Assembly: GCA_029939835.1 (NCBI GenBank)
Contig: JAOZSE010000002.1
Location: 1 to 46,670, forward strand
DNA: 46,670 bases
Reading direction: 5' to 3'
Origin: Pontiellaceae bacterium
Lineage (GTDB): Bacteria > Verrucomicrobiota > Kiritimatiellia > Kiritimatiellales > Tichowtungiaceae
Under the pieces are notes generated by a model. That model did not search any database. It saw only the letters and a list, made by a program, of their open reading frames with translations, and was not told the DNA's origin. The translations under genes were made by a program, and so were the position numbers. Positions 33,145-42,000 of this stretch are shown in pieces. How positions within the stretch are numbered: the stretch's first letter is position 1; every line of letters begins with the position of its first letter.

Positions 33145-36024
33145 TTACAACAACGAAGTCGCGTCAACGTCTACCGTTACTTTTACCGTTTTCGGCCACT
33201 TCATTTCGCCGAATGCCGCGCGAACGGCTTCGTTCATCGTGCGTGTACGCGCGGCACGCAGCAGAATCTGCCAGCGGTATTCACCGCGAATGCGGGCAAT
33301 CGGTGCGGGCATTGCGGGCGAAAGCATCGCCTGGCCTGCCGCGCATTTCTCCAAACACCGAGAGAGCATTTCGCCCGCTTTCTCCACCTCGGCCTCGTTT
33401 TTTCCGCGCAGTGTAATGCAGGTCAGATGCGCGCAGGGCGGATAGCCCAGCTCTTTGCGGAACGTCAGCTCCTGATCGCAAAAGCCTTCAAAATCCATAC
33501 GCCGCGCCGCCTGAACCGCCGGATGGTGCGGCGTATAGGTCTGCACAATCACCTCGCCTTCCGCCTCGCCGCGCCCCGCGCGCCCCGCCACCTGCGTCAA
33601 AAGCTGGAATACCCGCTCTCCCGCGCGAAAATCAGCCATATGCAGCGCGTGGTCGGGATTCACCACGCCGACCAGCGTCACATTCGGAAAATCAAGTCCT
33701 TTGGCAATCATCTGTGTGCCGACAAGAATATCAATTTTACCGACCCGGAATTTACCGAGCAGATCGCGGTGCGCATTCTTGCGCCGCATGCTGTCCGAAT
33801 CCATCCGCTCAATCCGCGCCTTCGGGAACAGCTTGGTCATGACCTCCTCAATTTTTTCCGTCCCCGCGCCCGCATATTTAAACAGGTCGGATTTGCATTC
33901 CGGGCAGCGCGGCGGAACCGGCTTTTCGCCGCCGCACATATGGCAGACCAGCCGTGCCCGCGCCTTATGATAGGTCATGCCGACGCTGCAGTGTTCGCAT
34001 TCGGCCACATAGCCGCAGTCAGGGCAGATCAGCGACGCGGAAAAGCCGCGGCGGTTCAGAAAAATCATCGTCTGCTCCGCGCGGTCGAGCCGCGTGCGGA
34101 TGGCTTCGATCAGCTCGCGCGAAAAGAGGTGCGGCCTGCCTTCGCGCTGCGCTTCGATACGCATATCCACAATCTGAATCGCGGGCATACGGCGGTCATC
34201 CACGCGCAGCGGCAGATCGGCATAGCGATACTTGCCGCTCTTGGCATTGGCGTAGGATTCGAGCGCGGGGGTTGCCGAGCCGAGCACCACCGCACACTTT
34301 TCCATGCGGCCGCGCATTACGGCGGTGTCGCGCGCGCTGTAACGCGGCGTCTCGTCCTGCTTGTAGGTCGGCTCGTGCTCCTCGTCCACCACGATCAGGC
34401 CGAGGTTGTGCACGGGCGCAAACAGCGCCGAGCGAGCGCCAATCACAATCTGTGCCTCGCCCGAGCGGATGCGGTGCCATTCGTCGTAACGTTCGCCATC
34501 CGAAAGCGAGCTGTGCAGCACCGCCACCCGTTCCGGACCGTCTGCAAAGCGCGCGCGGAAGCGGTCGACGGTTTGAGGCGTCAGCGCGATTTCCGGCACC
34601 AGCACAATGGCGGCCTGCCCCTGCTCCAATGCGCGGGCAATCGCCTGTAAATACACCTCCGTCTTGCCCGAGCCGGTCACGCCGTGAAGCAAAACGACCG
34701 GCGGCTCCGGCTCATCCATTGCCTCAATAATCTGTTTAAGCGCGTCCGACTGTTGCGACATCAGGTTAAGCGGCTCGGTTTTGAGCAACTCGATACCTTC
34801 GTGAGGGTCGCGATAGACCGATTCGCTCGAAATCGTCACCAGCCCCTTCTTCTCCAGCGTTTTCACCGGCGAAGCCGTCACTTCTGCTGCAGCGATTAAT
34901 TCGGACAGGAGCATCGGGCCCTCTCTTTCCAGAATTTGGATAACGGCCTGCTGTTTTGGAGACAAAGGTGGAAGCGGCATCCCTGCCGCTTGAGAAAGAG
35001 GCTGGAAGCCTCTTCCACTCTGTTTCGGATTGTCTTGAATGTATTTGCGAATCTGGGTCATCTGTCGCTCGTTTCGCACGATATGATCGAACGATTCCTT
35101 CTGCCAAACGGCAGAACCTTTCGTTCCGCTCAAACGATTCAGTTCATTTGCGGTATAGGATTTCCAACTATGTAGAATATCTGACAGAAGGTTGTCTGCC
35201 AGCGGCGAAACCAAGACATGCACATGATTGGGCATCACAACAAACTCATGAAGCCGGTAGCGTTCCCCATCAAATTTCTTTAAGGCATTTTCGACCCGTT
35301 TTTTTTCTTCGCCTCCGGCGAGCCGGCAACTGCCATATCCGGCATCCATCCAGTTTTGCAAGCGGTCGGGAAACAGCTGATAGTATTCGTGCCGGGTTGC
35401 TTCATCATGCGGTTCAGGGTGTTCTTTCAGCCACAAAACTTTTTCCTGTTTCCATTGATTCAGTTTTTCCTGCGGCAAAGAGTCCGCCAAACGGAATGTT
35501 ATGAAATAGGTTGCGCCGTCCTGACGCCAGTGAGGGAGGGTTCCTTTTAGGTCAGCAATCGGTTCTTTTGGATCAAAATAGTTAATCGTAGAAACGGCTT
35601 TCTCCGTGTGGCAGAGGCTTCCAGCCTCTGTATCCAGCGGCAGGGATGCCGCTGCCACATTATTAACCAACGAAACCACCAGCTGTTTCTTTTCACCGCG
35701 AGCTTTGCGGCGAACGACTGCGGGCAGCACGGCACGCACGCAGGTCTCGAAGGGAGCGAGGTAATAGGCCGACATCCAGTGCGCCAGCTCCATCACCGGC
35801 TCGGTGATCAGGGATTTTTCACCCAGCACCTTGCCGATCGCTTTAAGGCCCGAAACCGCCGACTGATCGCTCAGTCCGATCACAAACCCGGTGATGGTGC
35901 GCGGCCCGAACGGCACTTCTACCCGCGAGCCGATTTCAACAACCGCCCGGAGCGGTTCGGGGATCAGATAGTCAAACTCCCGGTCCAGCGAGAGGTCAAC
36001 AGCAACTTTGGCAATGTGGTTCAT
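33145..36024 (-). CDS. priA: primosomal replication restart helicase PriA with in-frame RAYT transposase insert
   Basis: 959 residues from the ATG at 36024, where the family N-terminus (MNHIAKVAVDLSLDREFDYL) begins; open frame further upstream overlaps yjbQ and is not PriA. Residues 1-122 are the 3'-DNA-end-binding domain. Residues 123-352 are a foreign Y1/HUH transposase with REP ends. From 353 the winged helix (SPKQQAVIQILEREGPMLL), Walker A GVTGSGKTEVYL, VVDEEHEPTYKQDE and the zinc-binding CPDCGYVAECEHC...CPECKSD continue. Without the insert about 729 residues remain, against 732 for E. coli PriA. The insert lies exactly in the linker between DNA-binding and winged-helix domains. PriA reloads the replisome at stalled forks; whether the chimera works is not known, but all its own motifs are intact. 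Confidence 0.95.
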   Translation of the reverse strand: MNHIAKVAVDLSLDREFDYLIPEPLRAVVEIGSRVEVPFGPRTITGFVIGLSDQSAVSGLKAIGKVLGEKSLITEPVMELAHWMSAYYLAPFETCVRAVLPAVVRRKARGEKKQLVVSLVNNVAAASLPLDTEAGSLCHTEKAVSTINYFDPKEPIADLKGTLPHWRQDGATYFITFRLADSLPQEKLNQWKQEKVLWLKEHPEPHDEATRHEYYQLFPDRLQNWMDAGYGSCRLAGGEEKKRVENALKKFDGERYRLHEFVVMPNHVHVLVSPLADNLLSDILHSWKSYTANELNRLSGTKGSAVWQKESFDHIVRNERQMTQIRKYIQDNPKQSGRGFQPLSQAAGMPLPPLSPKQQAVIQILEREGPMLLSELIAAAEVTASPVKTLEKKGLVTISSESVYRDPHEGIELLKTEPLNLMSQQSDALKQIIEAMDEPEPPVVLLHGVTGSGKTEVYLQAIARALEQGQAAIVLVPEIALTPQTVDRFRARFADGPERVAVLHSSLSDGERYDEWHRIRSGEAQIVIGARSALFAPVHNLGLIVVDEEHEPTYKQDETPRYSARDTAVMRGRMEKCAVVLGSATPALESYANAKSGKYRYADLPLRVDDRRMPAIQIVDMRIEAQREGRPHLFSRELIEAIRTRLDRAEQTMIFLNRRGFSASLICPDCGYVAECEHCSVGMTYHKARARLVCHMCGGEKPVPPRCPECKSDLFKYAGAGTEKIEEVMTKLFPKARIERMDSDSMRRKNAHRDLLGKFRVGKIDILVGTQMIAKGLDFPNVTLVGVVNPDHALHMADFRAGERVFQLLTQVAGRAGRGEAEGEVIVQTYTPHHPAVQAARRMDFEGFCDQELTFRKELGYPPCAHLTCITLRGKNEAEVEKAGEMLSRCLEKCAAGQAMLSPAMPAPIARIRGEYRWQILLRAARTRTMNEAVRAAFGEMKWPKTVKVTVDVDATSLL
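34968..35018. repeat. REP double hairpin, end of the priA insert (3' side of the gene)
   Basis: Bounded by GTGGAAG and CTTCCAC-type ends. It holds AGCGGCATCCCTGCCGCT and AGAGGCTGGAAGCCTCT hairpins. It is translated in PriA as GFQPLSQAAGMPLP. Confidence 0.88.
35608..35658. repeat. REP double hairpin, end of the priA insert (5' side of the gene)
   Basis: Starts GTGGCAGAGGC and ends GCTGCCAC. The same two hairpins as the partner occur in inverted order (CAGAGGCTTCCAGCCTCTG, then AGCGGCAGGGATGCCGCT). It is translated as VAAASLPLDTEAGSLCH. Confidence 0.88.
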
Positions 36025-36046
36025 AATAAATTCGCTATCGGCGAAT

Positions 36047-36463
36047 TTATTCGCCGATGATTTTGACGAGAAGGCGTTTGTCGCGTTTGCCGTCGAATTC
36101 GCCGTAGAAGATCTGCTCCCACGGACCGAAGTCGAGTTTGCCGCCGGTAATGGCGCAAACGACTTCGCGGCCCATGATCTGGCGTTTGAGGTGAGCGTCG
36201 GCATTATCTTCAAACCCGTTGTGGGAGTACTGACTGTGCGGCTTTTCGGGGGCCAGTTTTTCGAGCCATTTTTCAAAGTCCTGATGAAGCCCGCCCTCGT
36301 CGTCGTTGATGAACACGCTGGCGGTGATATGCATCGCATTGACGAGGCAGAGCCCCTCTTTAATGCCGCTTTCGCGAAGGCACTCGTTCACATCGGGCGT
36401 GATGTTGATGAACGCGCGCCGCTTCGGCACCTTAAACCAAAGCTCTTTGCGGTATGACTTCAT
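36047..36463 (-). CDS. YjbQ/UPF0047 family protein
   Basis: About 138 residues from the ATG at 36463, which overlaps the rsfS stop as ATGA and is preceded by [44 protein letters not shown] and [20 protein letters not shown] match the UPF0047/YjbQ family, small trimeric proteins with conserved His and Glu or Asp that have been linked to thiamine-phosphate synthase-like activity. The true role is not settled. It is co-oriented with rsfS and ends 22 bp before the priA start. Confidence 0.88.
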   Translation of the reverse strand: MKSYRKELWFKVPKRRAFINITPDVNECLRESGIKEGLCLVNAMHITASVFINDDEGGLHQDFEKWLEKLAPEKPHSQYSHNGFEDNADAHLKRQIMGREVVCAITGGKLDFGPWEQIFYGEFDGKRDKRLLVKIIGE

Positions 36464-36804
36464 ACAGTGATCCTCTTCGCATCTTTCCACAGTTTTTCGA
36501 GATCATACATATTACGCATTTCAAAACTGAAAACGTGCACCATGACGCCGCCGTAATCGACGATGGCCCAGCCGCTGTCCGGCATGCCCGCCGCACGGAA
36601 ACCTTCATACTGCTCGTTTTTGAACAGCCGCTGGAGACCATCGCTCAACGCCTTGAGATGCGGTGTATTGGCAGCGGTGGCCACCACAAAGTATTCGGCG
36701 ATATTCGCCACTTCGCGCAGATCGAGCACCGCAATGTTTTTCGCTTTTCTGTCGTCTAAAAATTCAACGGACTTGGTCAGGACTTCCGGCAGTCGTTCAC
36801 TCAT
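36460..36804 (-). CDS. rsfS: ribosomal silencing factor RsfS
   Basis: 114 residues of the Iojap/RsfS family. [43 protein letters not shown] and the final [17 protein letters not shown] are the family's three conserved blocks. RsfS binds uL14 of the large ribosomal subunit and blocks subunit joining when nutrients are scarce. It is next to nadD on the same strand, the usual nadD-rsfS neighbourhood, though a repeat-bearing gap of 142 bp lies between them. Confidence 0.93.
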   Translation of the reverse strand: MSERLPEVLTKSVEFLDDRKAKNIAVLDLREVANIAEYFVVATAANTPHLKALSDGLQRLFKNEQYEGFRAAGMPDSGWAIVDYGGVMVHVFSFEMRNMYDLEKLWKDAKRITV

Positions 36805-36858
36805 ATTGTTCTACTCTCCAAAAAATGTTCAGACAGAGTAGTCAGGAACAAGACGTTT

Positions 36859-36936
36859 GGCAAAATCATTAAGGGCAAAATCATTTTTCAAAAACCAGCC
36901 CAACCCTCTCAATTCGAAGTTGAAAATGATTTTGCC
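36859..36936. repeat. AT-rich inverted repeat with GGCAAAATCATT units
   Basis: GGCAAAATCATT at 36859 is followed by a second GGCAAAATCATTTTTC unit, and the right end is the reverse complement GAAAATGATTTTGCC. It lies between rsfS and nadD. It has the same design as 28711-28803: two direct units on the left, one or two inverted units on the right. Confidence 0.8.
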
Positions 36937-36946
36937 ACCCTCTCTT

Positions 36947-37615
36947 TCATCCGTAGAGATGGTGTTCGAAAATGTACATTTCGACTTCGGGCGGCACAAG
37001 ATAACGGATGCTTAAACCCTCGGCGAGCCGCATCCGGATTTCAGAAGCGGAAATTTCAATTTCGTGAATCCGGATGAGCCGCTCCATCAGCTTTTCCGTC
37101 CATCCGCCTTCGCCAAAGGACTCCGGCGTGACAGGCCCCCCGGAAAGCGCTGCTTTTCCCGCCGCACTTTGCGGGTCTTCGCCGCCGCGCGCAAACGGAA
37201 CCACCGTGTACTGCGTGAGCAGTTCATCAATATTTCGCCAGAGATGCAGCTCGCTCAGCGAGTCGAGGCCTATGATAAAGAACAGCTCCGCACCGGGATG
37301 CTCCGCCTGAACCTGCTGCATGGTTTCAAACGTATAGGAAACGCCGCCGCGCCGGAGCTCCATATCTGAAACCTCAAAGGCCGGATTGTCCTCCGCGGCC
37401 AGCTGAAGCATAGCGAGGCGGTGTTCGCCGTCCGCCAGCGTATGATCCTGTTTATGCGGCGGAACAGCGGCGGGCACAAAAATCAGCCGGTCGAGTTCCA
37501 ACTGCTCCACCGCATCCTGCGCCACCGTAAGGTGGCCCATATGCACCGGATCAAACGACCCGCCAAACACCCCGATCCGCTCTGTGGTTTCTTCGTTCAC
37601 CTCTGGCTCACGCAA
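36947..37615 (-). CDS. nadD: nicotinate-nucleotide adenylyltransferase
   Basis: 222 residues. IGVFGGSFDPVHMGHLTVAQ holds the HxGH-type nucleotide-binding motif, VPAAVPPHKQ follows, and EIEISASEIRMRLAEGLSIR is the conserved C-terminal ISSTxIR block. It makes deamido-NAD in NAD synthesis. The start used is a TTG that overlaps the HTH gene stop by 8 bp. A GTG five codons downstream is an alternative, and neither has a strong ribosome site. Confidence 0.93.
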   Translation of the reverse strand: MREPEVNEETTERIGVFGGSFDPVHMGHLTVAQDAVEQLELDRLIFVPAAVPPHKQDHTLADGEHRLAMLQLAAEDNPAFEVSDMELRRGGVSYTFETMQQVQAEHPGAELFFIIGLDSLSELHLWRNIDELLTQYTVVPFARGGEDPQSAAGKAALSGGPVTPESFGEGGWTEKLMERLIRIHEIEISASEIRMRLAEGLSIRYLVPPEVEMYIFEHHLYG

Positions 37616-37889
37616 TCTTCACTTTAAGCTGAGCACCACAAGCCGAGGCATAACGGGCGATGGTCTCAATGGAAACATTACTGCCCCGTTCAACCCGGGA
37701 AACAACGCTCTGCGTAGTTCCCATCCGCTCGGCCAGTTGGGATTGTGTCAAATGATTACGTTTACGGACAGACTGCAAATCACGGGCAATCTGATACTCA
37801 ATATCAAACTCTTCGGAGACCCGTCTGTAGCAGGGCTTCTTGCGGATCGTTGCCGCCTGCTTCGCCTGCGCCGCACTCATTTTTTTCAT
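37608..37889 (-). CDS. XRE-family helix-turn-helix regulator
   Basis: About 93 residues. LQSVRKRNHLTQSQLAERMG, then TTQSVVSRVERGSNVSIETI, form a Cro/C1-type helix-turn-helix; the C-terminus is short. Similar proteins serve as HigA-like antitoxins, but no toxin gene lies next to it here. The ATG at 37889 has AAAGAG upstream; a GTG six codons earlier or an ATG three codons later could also be used. A perfect inverted repeat at 37945-37971, about 60 bp upstream, could be its operator. The stop overlaps nadD. Confidence 0.75.
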   Translation of the reverse strand: MKKMSAAQAKQAATIRKKPCYRRVSEEFDIEYQIARDLQSVRKRNHLTQSQLAERMGTTQSVVSRVERGSNVSIETIARYASACGAQLKVKIA

Positions 37890-37944
37890 GTAGCTCTTTT
37901 TCTTCACAGAGGAAATATCGCATATATGCGATGATGTGTCATGG

Positions 37945-37971
37945 ATAATTTTCCACTGTTTGGAAAATTAT
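37945..37971. promoter_or_regulatory. perfect 11-bp inverted repeat, possible operator
   Basis: ATAATTTTCCA and TGGAAAATTAT are separated by 5 bp, upstream of the HTH gene and downstream of gatB. It may be an autoregulatory site or a small dispersed hairpin. Confidence 0.4.
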
Positions 37972-37985
37972 TCTTCCACAAAAAC

Positions 37986-38010
37986 GGCCCGCTCGGCGAG
38001 CGGGCCCTAC
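37986..38010. repeat. half REP hairpin with CCCTAC end
   Basis: GGCCCGCTCGGCGAGCGGGCC followed by CTAC: a single hairpin resembling the right half of the element at 42001-42052. It lies just beyond the gatB 3' end. Confidence 0.7.
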
Positions 38011-38043
38011 CTTCGCGACTTTGCGGCTTGGCGAGAGATTCTC

Positions 38044-39468
38044 TTACGCACCCAACTTTTTTTTGAGAAGAGCAATTACGGCGGGGGGATTGGCTTTGCC
38101 TCGGCTGGCCTTCATGACACAGCCCATGAGAGCGTTGATGGAGGCGGCGTTGCCCGCTTTGTACGCCTCAACGGCTTTGGGATTACCCGCGATGGCTTCG
38201 TCGGCCCAGATTTCAAGCGCACTGTCGTCGCTGACCTGCGCCATGCCCTTTTCTTCGACAATCGCCTTCGGATCGCCGCCTTCGGTAAAGAGCACTTCGA
38301 TCAGTTCGTTGGCGGCGCTGGAACTGATCGTTCCGCCCGCGACCAGTTCAGCCACCTGTGCAAGCGTTTCCGCCGTTAGTTCACTGTCAGCAATGCTGAT
38401 TTCCTTTTCGGTGACAAGGCTGGCCACTTTGCCCATCAGGTAATTGGAAACGAGCTTGTACTGCTTCGTCTTCTGACAGGTCTCATCGAAGAACTCGGAA
38501 ACCGCTTTTTCGGCGGTGAGCACGCCCGCATCGTATTCCGGCAGGCCGAGTTCACTGACATAGCGCGCGCGACGCTGGGCTGGCAGTTCGGGCAGTTCGC
38601 TTCGCCACTGCTCAATCTGTTCAGCAGAGATTTCAACCGGCAGCAGGTCGGGCTCAGGGAAGTAGCGGTAGTCGTGCGCGTCCTCTTTGGTGCGCTGGGA
38701 AAAGGTTTCACCGCGATCCGTGTCGTAGCCGCGGGTTTCCTGATCAATCGTTCCTCCGTTTTCGATTACGCCGATCTGGCGATCAATCTCATACTCAATC
38801 GCTTCGACGATAAAGCCGAACGAGTTCATGTTTTTGATTTCGACCTTCGCACCGAGTTCCTTCTGCCCGACTGGGCGGACGCTGACGTTGACATCGGAAC
38901 GCATGTGCCCTTTTTCGAGGTCGCAATCGGAGATGCCGCCGTATTCCATGATCTGCTTAAGCGCGGTCATATAGGCGAGCGCGTCGGACGAAGAGTGCAT
39001 GCAGGGATTGGAGACAATTTCCATCAGCGCGGTACCGGCGCGGTTGTAATCAACGAGGCTCGCGCCGGAAATGTGCGTATTCTTGGCGGCATTCTCTTCC
39101 TGATGAATACGCTCAATCGTGAAGGTCTTCGTTTCCCCGGCAACCTCGGTGGTGAGCTGCCCGCCGAGACAAAGCGGCTCGTCGGCCTGGGTGATCTGAT
39201 AGTTTTTGGCCATGTCGGGATAAAAATAGTTTTTGCGGTCCCACTTAGAGCGCGGATTGATCCCGCATCCGAGCAGCAGCCCCGCCTTGCAGCAGAGTTC
39301 AATGGCGCGCGCGTTCATCACTGGAAGTGCACCCGGATAGCCGAGACAGACCGGACACACATTGGTGTTCGGTTTCGCTCCGTATTCATGTTTGCAGCCG
39401 CAGAACATTTTTGTCTGCGTCTTCTGCATCACATGGGTTTCGAGCCCGATACAAGCTTCGTACTTCAT
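38044..39468 (-). CDS. gatB: Asp/Glu-tRNA amidotransferase subunit B
   Basis: 474 residues. ACIGLETHVMQKTQTKMFCG, the zinc-ligand cysteines in CGCKHEYG and VCPVCLGYPGALPV, the RAGTALMEIVSNP segment and the C-terminal YqeY-like tail are standard for GatB. GatB binds the misacylated tRNA and contains the kinase-like ammonia acceptor site of GatCAB, which converts Glu-tRNA(Gln) or Asp-tRNA(Asn). It is on the same strand as gatA and gatC, 98 bp after gatA. The gap holds a dispersed inverted repeat. Confidence 0.96.
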   Translation of the reverse strand: MKYEACIGLETHVMQKTQTKMFCGCKHEYGAKPNTNVCPVCLGYPGALPVMNARAIELCCKAGLLLGCGINPRSKWDRKNYFYPDMAKNYQITQADEPLCLGGQLTTEVAGETKTFTIERIHQEENAAKNTHISGASLVDYNRAGTALMEIVSNPCMHSSSDALAYMTALKQIMEYGGISDCDLEKGHMRSDVNVSVRPVGQKELGAKVEIKNMNSFGFIVEAIEYEIDRQIGVIENGGTIDQETRGYDTDRGETFSQRTKEDAHDYRYFPEPDLLPVEISAEQIEQWRSELPELPAQRRARYVSELGLPEYDAGVLTAEKAVSEFFDETCQKTKQYKLVSNYLMGKVASLVTEKEISIADSELTAETLAQVAELVAGGTISSSAANELIEVLFTEGGDPKAIVEEKGMAQVSDDSALEIWADEAIAGNPKAVEAYKAGNAASINALMGCVMKASRGKANPPAVIALLKKKLGA

Positions 39469-39482
39469 AATTCAACTTCTTA

Positions 39483-39559
39483 CCACAGAAGTCACAGAGG
39501 CTCAGAGAAATGCGCTATTTAAAAACTCTCTTCTCAGTGTCTCTGTACCCTCTGTGGTT
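39483..39559. repeat. ACCACAGA-type inverted repeat
   Basis: ACCACAGA and AGTCACAGAGGCTCAGAGA on the left face TCTCTGTACCCTCTGTGGT on the right. It occupies most of the gatA-gatB gap. CACAGAG-rich intergenic repeats of this kind are frequent in some PVC-group genomes as far as I recall. Confidence 0.65.
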
Positions 39560-39566
39560 ATCTTTT

Positions 39567-41018
39567 CTAAAATGCCGGTTTCTGTTTATGCCAATCCGTC
39601 GCCTGCTCGTAGGCATGACCGACTTTGAGGATGTTCGCCTCTTTAAAGGAGTCACCGATGATCTGCAGGCCGATGGGCAGGCCGTCACTTGAAAATCCGC
39701 AAGGCACACTCAAGGCACAGTTGCCAGCAAGGTTGACCGGTGTGGTGAGAATATCGTCGAGATACATCTTGAGCGGATCACCGGTCTTTTCGCCGATTTT
39801 ATACGCCGGGGTCGGCGTGACCGGCGCGAGAATTGCGTCGCACTGCTTGAATGCTTCGATAAAATCGTTGCGGATCAGGGTGCGGACTTTCTGCGCGCGG
39901 AGGTAGTAGGCATCGTAATAGCCGCTCGAAAGTACGTATGTGCCGAGAATGATACGCCGCTTCACCTCCGGCCCGAAACCGGCCGCGCGCGTTTTGCCGT
40001 AGAGTTCAATCGGGTCGGCGCCATCCTCGCGCAGGCCGTAGCGGATGCCGTCGAACCGCGCGAGGTTTGCCGACGCTTCCGCCGTTGCAATGATGTAGTA
40101 AACCGCAATCGCATATTTCGCGTTCGGCAAACTGACGTCCACGATCTCCGCGCCGAGTTCTTCGCACTTTTTGACCGCCGCGCGCACTGCGGCTTCGACT
40201 TCGGGATCCATCCCTTCCACAAAATACTCTTTGGGCAATCCGAGCTTCATGCCCTTGAGGTCATCCGTCAGTGCAGCGGCGTAATCCGGCACCGGCACAT
40301 CAATCGAAGTGGAATCCGCCGGATCGTGCCCCGAAACAACGCCCAGCAGCAGCGCGGCATCTTTCACCGTTTTGGCGAGCGGGCCGATCTGATCGAGCGA
40401 CGACGCAAACGCGGTCAGGCCATAGCGCGAAACGCGCCCGTAGGTCGGTTTAAGGCCGACACACCCGCAAAACGCGGCGGGCTGGCGGATTGAGCCGCCG
40501 GTATCGGAGCCGAGCGCGGCGACTGCTTCATCAGCAGCCACACAGGCGGCCGAGCCGCCGGAGGAGCCGCCCGGTACGCGCTCCGCATCCCACGGATTGA
40601 CTGTTTTGCCCAGCCCCGAGTTTTCGGTGCTTGAACCCATCGCGAACTCATCCATATTGACGCGGCCCAGCAGCACCGCACCTGTCTCGCGCAGTTTGGC
40701 GACGGCCGTCGCATCGTACGGCGCACTGTAGCCCTCAAGAATTTTTGAACCGCATGTGCAGGGCTGACCCTTCACGTTAAGCAGGTCTTTGATGGCCACC
40801 GGTATGCCGAGCAGCGCGCCGGTTGTACCCGTCGCGCGCGCTGCGTCGGCGGCTTTCGCCTGCGCAAGCGCATCGTCGCGGTCAAGGGTCAGATACGCGC
40901 CGATTTTGCCGTCGCGCGCATTGATCGCCGCCAGTACATCGCTGACAATATCCACAGACGTACACTCGCCGGCGGCGAGCATCGCACTCAGTTCAGCAAT
41001 GGTTTTAGTGTTGAGCAT
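39567..41018 (-). CDS. gatA: Asp/Glu-tRNA amidotransferase subunit A
   Basis: 483 residues of the amidase-signature family. [14 protein letters not shown] contains the catalytic Lys, and [17 protein letters not shown] with [18 protein letters not shown] the cis-Ser and nucleophile Ser. It hydrolyses glutamine and sends ammonia through a channel to GatB. The ATG overlaps the gatC stop by one base (TAATG), showing tight coupling. The length and motifs are entirely normal. Confidence 0.97.
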   Translation of the reverse strand: MLNTKTIAELSAMLAAGECTSVDIVSDVLAAINARDGKIGAYLTLDRDDALAQAKAADAARATGTTGALLGIPVAIKDLLNVKGQPCTCGSKILEGYSAPYDATAVAKLRETGAVLLGRVNMDEFAMGSSTENSGLGKTVNPWDAERVPGGSSGGSAACVAADEAVAALGSDTGGSIRQPAAFCGCVGLKPTYGRVSRYGLTAFASSLDQIGPLAKTVKDAALLLGVVSGHDPADSTSIDVPVPDYAAALTDDLKGMKLGLPKEYFVEGMDPEVEAAVRAAVKKCEELGAEIVDVSLPNAKYAIAVYYIIATAEASANLARFDGIRYGLREDGADPIELYGKTRAAGFGPEVKRRIILGTYVLSSGYYDAYYLRAQKVRTLIRNDFIEAFKQCDAILAPVTPTPAYKIGEKTGDPLKMYLDDILTTPVNLAGNCALSVPCGFSSDGLPIGLQIIGDSFKEANILKVGHAYEQATDWHKQKPAF

Positions 41019-41314
41019 TACGATTGATCTATGATTTTGGGCACGACGACCTGTCCGTCGCGCACAGCGGGAAAATTGTCCACTACCGTATCGTGATCGA
41101 GGCCCGGCGCGGGTTCATCGGCGCGCAGCACATTGACCAGCGACATCGCGTGCGCCGTCGGTTCGACACCGGTTACGTCGAGTTCCTTAAGCTGCTCGAC
41201 ATATTCGAGCACCTGATTGAGCTGCCCCTGAAACAGCGCGGTCTCCTCCTCCGTGAGGTGAATCCGCGCCAGATGCGCGACATAAGAAACATCGATATGA
41301 GTTGCTTCCGCCAT
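41018..41314 (-). CDS. gatC: Asp/Glu-tRNA amidotransferase subunit C
   Basis: 98 residues from the ATG at 41314, preceded by [26 protein letters not shown] is the standard GatC opening. [20 protein letters not shown] is followed by the C-terminal loop [19 protein letters not shown] that wraps between GatA and GatB. It is a small clamp that stabilises the complex. Open frame further upstream has no GatC character. It is divergent from trmB. Confidence 0.95.
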   Translation of the reverse strand: MAEATHIDVSYVAHLARIHLTEEETALFQGQLNQVLEYVEQLKELDVTGVEPTAHAMSLVNVLRADEPAPGLDHDTVVDNFPAVRDGQVVVPKIIDQS

Positions 41315-41379
41315 GGGTTCTTCCTTAAAAACTAAGTTCAAAATCAAACACAAATCAGAACGAAAAAACACGAAAAAAG

Positions 41380-41967
41380 ATGGATAGTCTGAGCATACGT
41401 CCCGATCAGTGGCTTGAGCCGGTTGATTTCCGCTCTTTCTTTGAGCATCCGGAGCGTCCGTTCGAAATTGATCTCGGCTGCGGCAAGGGCCGTTTCCTGC
41501 TCGCTCGCGCGGCCAAATTCCCCGAAATCAACTTTCTGGGAATCGACCGCATGCTCAACCGCATCCGGAAAATCGATAAAAAGGCGCTCCGAAAAAGTCT
41601 CTCCAACATCCGGCTTTTCCGGGTGGACGGCTATTACGCCGTCACCTACCTGCTCCCGCCTTCGAGCGTGGACACCTGTTATATTTTCTACCCTGACCCG
41701 TGGCCCAAAGGGAAACACCATCACAACCGGCTGTTCAACGAGCCGTTCATGAATGCGCTCGCCCGCACCCTCAAACCCGGAGGGAAACTCCATGCCTCGA
41801 CCGACCACCTGCCCTATTTTGAGGAAATCTACGCACTGCTCAAAAACGACAAACGCTTTGAGGAGACCGGCACCTTCTATCCCTCCGAGGACGAGGTGAC
41901 GGACTTTGAACTGATTTTCGCTCACAAAACACCGGGACGGTGTTCATTTATTAGAAAAGAGGGTTAA
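41380..41967 (+). CDS. trmB: tRNA (guanine-N7-)-methyltransferase
   Basis: 195 residues. FEIDLGCGKGRFLLARAA is the SAM-binding motif I, NFLGIDRMLNRI follows strand 2, and YIFYPDPWPKGKHHHNRLFN is the TrmB-specific catalytic block. GTFYPSEDEVTDFELIF closes the family pattern with the conserved T/S-x-F-E region. It forms m7G46 in the variable loop of tRNA. It is slightly short compared with E. coli TrmB, mainly at the N-terminus. It starts 65 bp from the divergent gatC start. Confidence 0.94.
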   Translation: MDSLSIRPDQWLEPVDFRSFFEHPERPFEIDLGCGKGRFLLARAAKFPEINFLGIDRMLNRIRKIDKKALRKSLSNIRLFRVDGYYAVTYLLPPSSVDTCYIFYPDPWPKGKHHHNRLFNEPFMNALARTLKPGGKLHASTDHLPYFEEIYALLKNDKRFEETGTFYPSEDEVTDFELIFAHKTPGRCSFIRKEG

Positions 41968-42000
41968 CCGCAAATTTACGCTAATTGAATGCGAATATAG

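Larger units (their letters stand above)
34968..35658 (-). mobile_element. RAYT (REP-associated tyrosine transposase) element inside priA
   Basis: 691 bp between two 51-bp double hairpins. The encoded domain, priA residues about 150-340, reads LPHWRQDGATYFITFRLADS, then VVMPNHVHVLV with the HUH pair His267/His269, VWQKESFDHIVRNE, and YIQDNP with the candidate nucleophile Tyr328. All catalytic elements of Y1 (IS200/REP-type) transposases are present. No stop or obvious internal ribosome site separates it from PriA, so it would be made as part of PriA. Confidence 0.93.

Noticed and set aside
33427-34650. Rightward 407-codon frame opposite priA
   Set aside because: It is a shadow of the priA helicase region; the translation has no family features.
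34968-35658. Interpretation of the priA insert as an intein
   Set aside because: There are no Hint-domain blocks, no Cys/Ser +1 and no terminal His-Asn; the insert is a Y1 transposase with REP ends, so splicing is not expected.
36025-36339. Open frame extending priA upstream by about 100 codons
   Set aside because: It overlaps yjbQ in another frame and does not resemble PriA; the family N-terminus begins at the ATG at 36024.
39483-39559. Possible intrinsic terminator of gatA
   Set aside because: The arms are long and imperfect, with no T-run after the stem in the direction of gatA. It is better seen as a dispersed repeat.
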